From Dyadobacter sp. (lineage in GTDB: Bacteria; Bacteroidota; Bacteroidia; Cytophagales; Spirosomataceae), in the NCBI RefSeq assembly GCF_017744695.1, contig NZ_JAGIAS010000006.1, positions 1 through 64,000 on the forward strand: 64,000 nt of DNA. The letters are read 5' to 3'. The position numbers were made by a program, and so were the translations under genes. Position 1 is the first letter of the stretch. Each line of letters opens with the position of its first letter. The notes under the pieces were generated by a model, which saw only the letters and a list, made by a program, of their open reading frames with translations, was not told the origin of the DNA and did not search any database. Shown here piece by piece: positions 62,317 through 64,000 of the stretch.

Positions 62317-63386
62317 TACGGGCATTTGTAGCGGAATGTGGTGATCTCGGTCTGATCCATTCCCTCACCTGTTCGCACACCGGTTGACGACTCCGGCAGG
62401 CCGTCAGCATTATAGAGATATGTGGATTTGCTCTCGTAGTTGCTACTGGCTTGGAGGCCATTGTATTTCTCTCGTGTCAGGTTGTTGACGCCAGCTGACG
62501 ACTGGACGGTTGACATAAGCTCCGGGATACCTTTGAATTTTCTTGGAATGGTACTTTCGGGGTTCAGGCGTTCGTCGAAAGTGAAATCCTGGGTATAAAC
62601 CGGCTTGTTATTTACGGTATATTCAGTGCGGATCAGGTTCCCTTTGGCATCGCGGGTGTAGTTGAACCGGTAATTGCTCCCGAAAAGAGCTGTTTTATTA
62701 CCTTTATCATCATATTCTTCTGTGAATTGCCACAGATCGCCGGTACTTGTCAGTGCGGAGACGAGCACTCCGTTTTTATAGTTAGAGACAGTCTTTCCCG
62801 AAAAATTGGTTTCTATTGCGGAAACGGCATTGCCCTGGCTGTCATAGGTATAGGTTTTGGTATAATTAATTAGGGTGTCGAGAAGGATTTCGCTATTACC
62901 CCGCACACGTCTGGCGATCTGGATGTTCACCAAAGTAACCCGTCCCGATTCGTACTTATAGTCGGATGTTTCGTTCGTTTCATCCACGAAATTTTCAAAT
63001 TTCCTGCCCTCGTAGGTAGTCGCCCGCACACCTTCCCCCCAGTGGGCAGTGGATTGCTTCCTCACTTTTTGTGTCAGGAACCCGTCGGAATCATATGCGA
63101 ACGTGAAATTGGTTTGATTGTCGTTCGTCCACAGGACAGTATTTGTAATATTGCTAAATCCTTGGCTCTTGTCAAATCTACTGGCTGTCACCATCTGCTT
63201 CTGATCGTTCCAACTTATTTCGTTTCCATGGCTGGCTTTTTGGTCAATGGACGGCATTTCTTGTAAAATGGTTTTACCTAAATAAAGGCATTGGTTAGGA
63301 TCGATGGTATCCGGATCTTTTTTAGAACAGGAAGCGGCAAGCGCAAGAAACAGGGTGAAAGCGATACGGGTAATGTAAACACGCAT
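62316..63386 (-). CDS. YD-repeat-like lipoprotein of unknown function
   Basis: 356 aa. The signal peptide ends in a lipobox (ALAASC, Cys20), so the protein is lipid-anchored. The mature part consists of repeated beta-hairpins of the type YDSDGFLTQK, YDSQGNAVSAI, YDDKGNKTAL and RDAKGNLIRTEY, like YD repeats of Rhs proteins and DUF4595-type lipoproteins. It has no catalytic motif that I recognise. It is a single gene. Confidence 0.75.
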   Translation of the reverse strand: MRVYITRIAFTLFLALAASCSKKDPDTIDPNQCLYLGKTILQEMPSIDQKASHGNEISWNDQKQMVTASRFDKSQGFSNITNTVLWTNDNQTNFTFAYDSDGFLTQKVRKQSTAHWGEGVRATTYEGRKFENFVDETNETSDYKYESGRVTLVNIQIARRVRGNSEILLDTLINYTKTYTYDSQGNAVSAIETNFSGKTVSNYKNGVLVSALTSTGDLWQFTEEYDDKGNKTALFGSNYRFNYTRDAKGNLIRTEYTVNNKPVYTQDFTFDERLNPESTIPRKFKGIPELMSTVQSSAGVNNLTREKYNGLQASSNYESKSTYLYNADGLPESSTGVRTGEGMDQTEITTFRYKCP

Positions 63387-63530
63387 AAGAGGATGAATAG
63401 GGATTAGGAACTTATTTGCGGCAGCTAACTTAGGTAAAGTTGCAAGTAACCCATATTAACTTTAACAATTTGGGATAAATCAGTTTCTTTTACAACTTGC
63501 ATCACTCAACACGCATTACTGACATCACAC

Positions 63531-64000
63531 ATGAGCCGGAAATATCTACTATTCGTTGCATTGTTCCTGACGATCCTCCACCAGTTTGCTTGGGGACAAG
63601 GCCGCTCGAAATTCGGCGGGCGCTATACCGATCCGTTCGGAGTGCTGAGCGTGCAGGCGGGGGTAGGTGTGGCCTATTACATGGGCGATCTCAACGACGG
63701 TATCCATATGAAGCACCTCGGACTCGGACCGTCGTTATCGTTGCGTGCATCGTACAGGCTTACCGAGCACGTGAGCGCGCGCGGGGAGTTGCGTTTCTAT
63801 CAGGTTTCCGGCGATCAGAAGTATTCCAAAAACTATCAGAATAACCTTTCATTCAAGACATTCAACCCGGATATTAACCTGGGTTTGCAGGCAGATTTGT
63901 TTGCCTATAACAGGCAGGCGCCGATCAATCCGTACCTATTTGGGGGCGTCGGGGCTACTTACCTGAGTCCGAAGGCAAAGCTCGACGGGACCTGGTACAG
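63531..64000 (+). CDS. Outer-membrane beta-barrel protein, partial at window end (DUF6089-like)
   Basis: 156 codons are visible and no stop is reached. The signal peptide (KYLLFVALFLTILHQFAWGQG) is followed by VLSVQAGVGVAYYMGDLNDGIH and LGPSLSLRASYRLTEHVSARGELRFYQVSG, the pattern of small eight-stranded barrels such as DUF6089 or outer-membrane assembly-linked proteins of Bacteroidota. Function is unknown. The gene continues to the right. Confidence 0.7.
   Translation, partial: MSRKYLLFVALFLTILHQFAWGQGRSKFGGRYTDPFGVLSVQAGVGVAYYMGDLNDGIHMKHLGLGPSLSLRASYRLTEHVSARGELRFYQVSGDQKYSKNYQNNLSFKTFNPDINLGLQADLFAYNRQAPINPYLFGGVGATYLSPKAKLDGTWY

Overview
The window reads as chromosomal DNA of a Bacteroidota bacterium, most likely a Cytophagales/Spirosomaceae member close to Dyadobacter (the genus is inferred, no search was run). 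The signs are type IX secretion (T9SS) genes (PorU, PorV and three cargo-type proteins with C-terminal sorting domains), a GldA-type ABC ATPase, a bacterial GGGP synthase, DUF4290/DUF1080/GIN-domain families, starts without strong Shine-Dalgarno sequences, and several promoters of the Bacteroidota type (TAnnTTTG, sometimes with TTG about 20 nt upstream).

Layout. 1-0.2 kb: tRNA-Arg with its terminator, and a degenerate second copy at the window edge. 0.3-10.2 kb: PaaG-like enoyl-CoA hydratase and a PAP2-like membrane protein, asnS, a T9SS cargo protein, a serine hydrolase, nuoL-nuoM without nuoN, and an LTxxQ periplasmic protein. 10.4-21 kb: a DUF5009 membrane protein, gldA-like ATPase, a GH3/beta-lactamase-fold fusion, a giant Ig-repeat T9SS adhesin, tadA and sod. 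21.1-22.9 kb: tRNA-His followed by a decayed integrated element (broken tyrosine recombinase joined to a peptidase-S74 tail fragment, ending in a copy of the tRNA-Arg 3' end plus terminator). 23-36.5 kb: csaA, an MNT-HEPN fusion, DUF3885, EthD, a Tat-exported GMC oxidoreductase pair, an EamA transporter, a large membrane glycosyltransferase-like protein, a D-2-hydroxyacid dehydrogenase, an AAA/DUF4143 ATPase with three phased upstream repeats, an M1 peptidase and HupE/UreJ. 36.5-43.2 kb: M14 peptidase, then hisH-hisA-hisF-hisIE behind a His-codon leader peptide and terminator, two holin-family membrane proteins and a GGGP synthase. 43.3-52.6 kb: a small lipoprotein, sprT-like gene, porU, porV, an M16 homologue, photolyase and a DUF1080 protein. 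52.7-58.2 kb (minus strand): murA, DUF4290, a second C25-type peptidase and folA. 58.2-64 kb: an 88-nt polypyrimidine tract, a PadR/PspC/GIN operon with a probable PadR operator, a YD-repeat-like lipoprotein and the start of an outer-membrane barrel gene.

How genes fit together. PorV shuttles T9SS cargo to PorU, which cleaves the C-terminal sorting domain; the proteins at 3.4, 15.7 and 54.9 kb look like clients. The his genes make imidazole-glycerol phosphate and catalyse the neighbouring early steps; hisG, hisD, hisC and hisB are not here. The PadR-PspC-GIN genes look like a self-regulated envelope-stress module. The most interesting non-coding signals are the his leader (38179-38320), the 22-bp-phased repeats (33287-33346), the polypyrimidine tract (58188-58275), the PadR-type dyad (58440-58462) and three copies of the tRNA-Arg 3' end.
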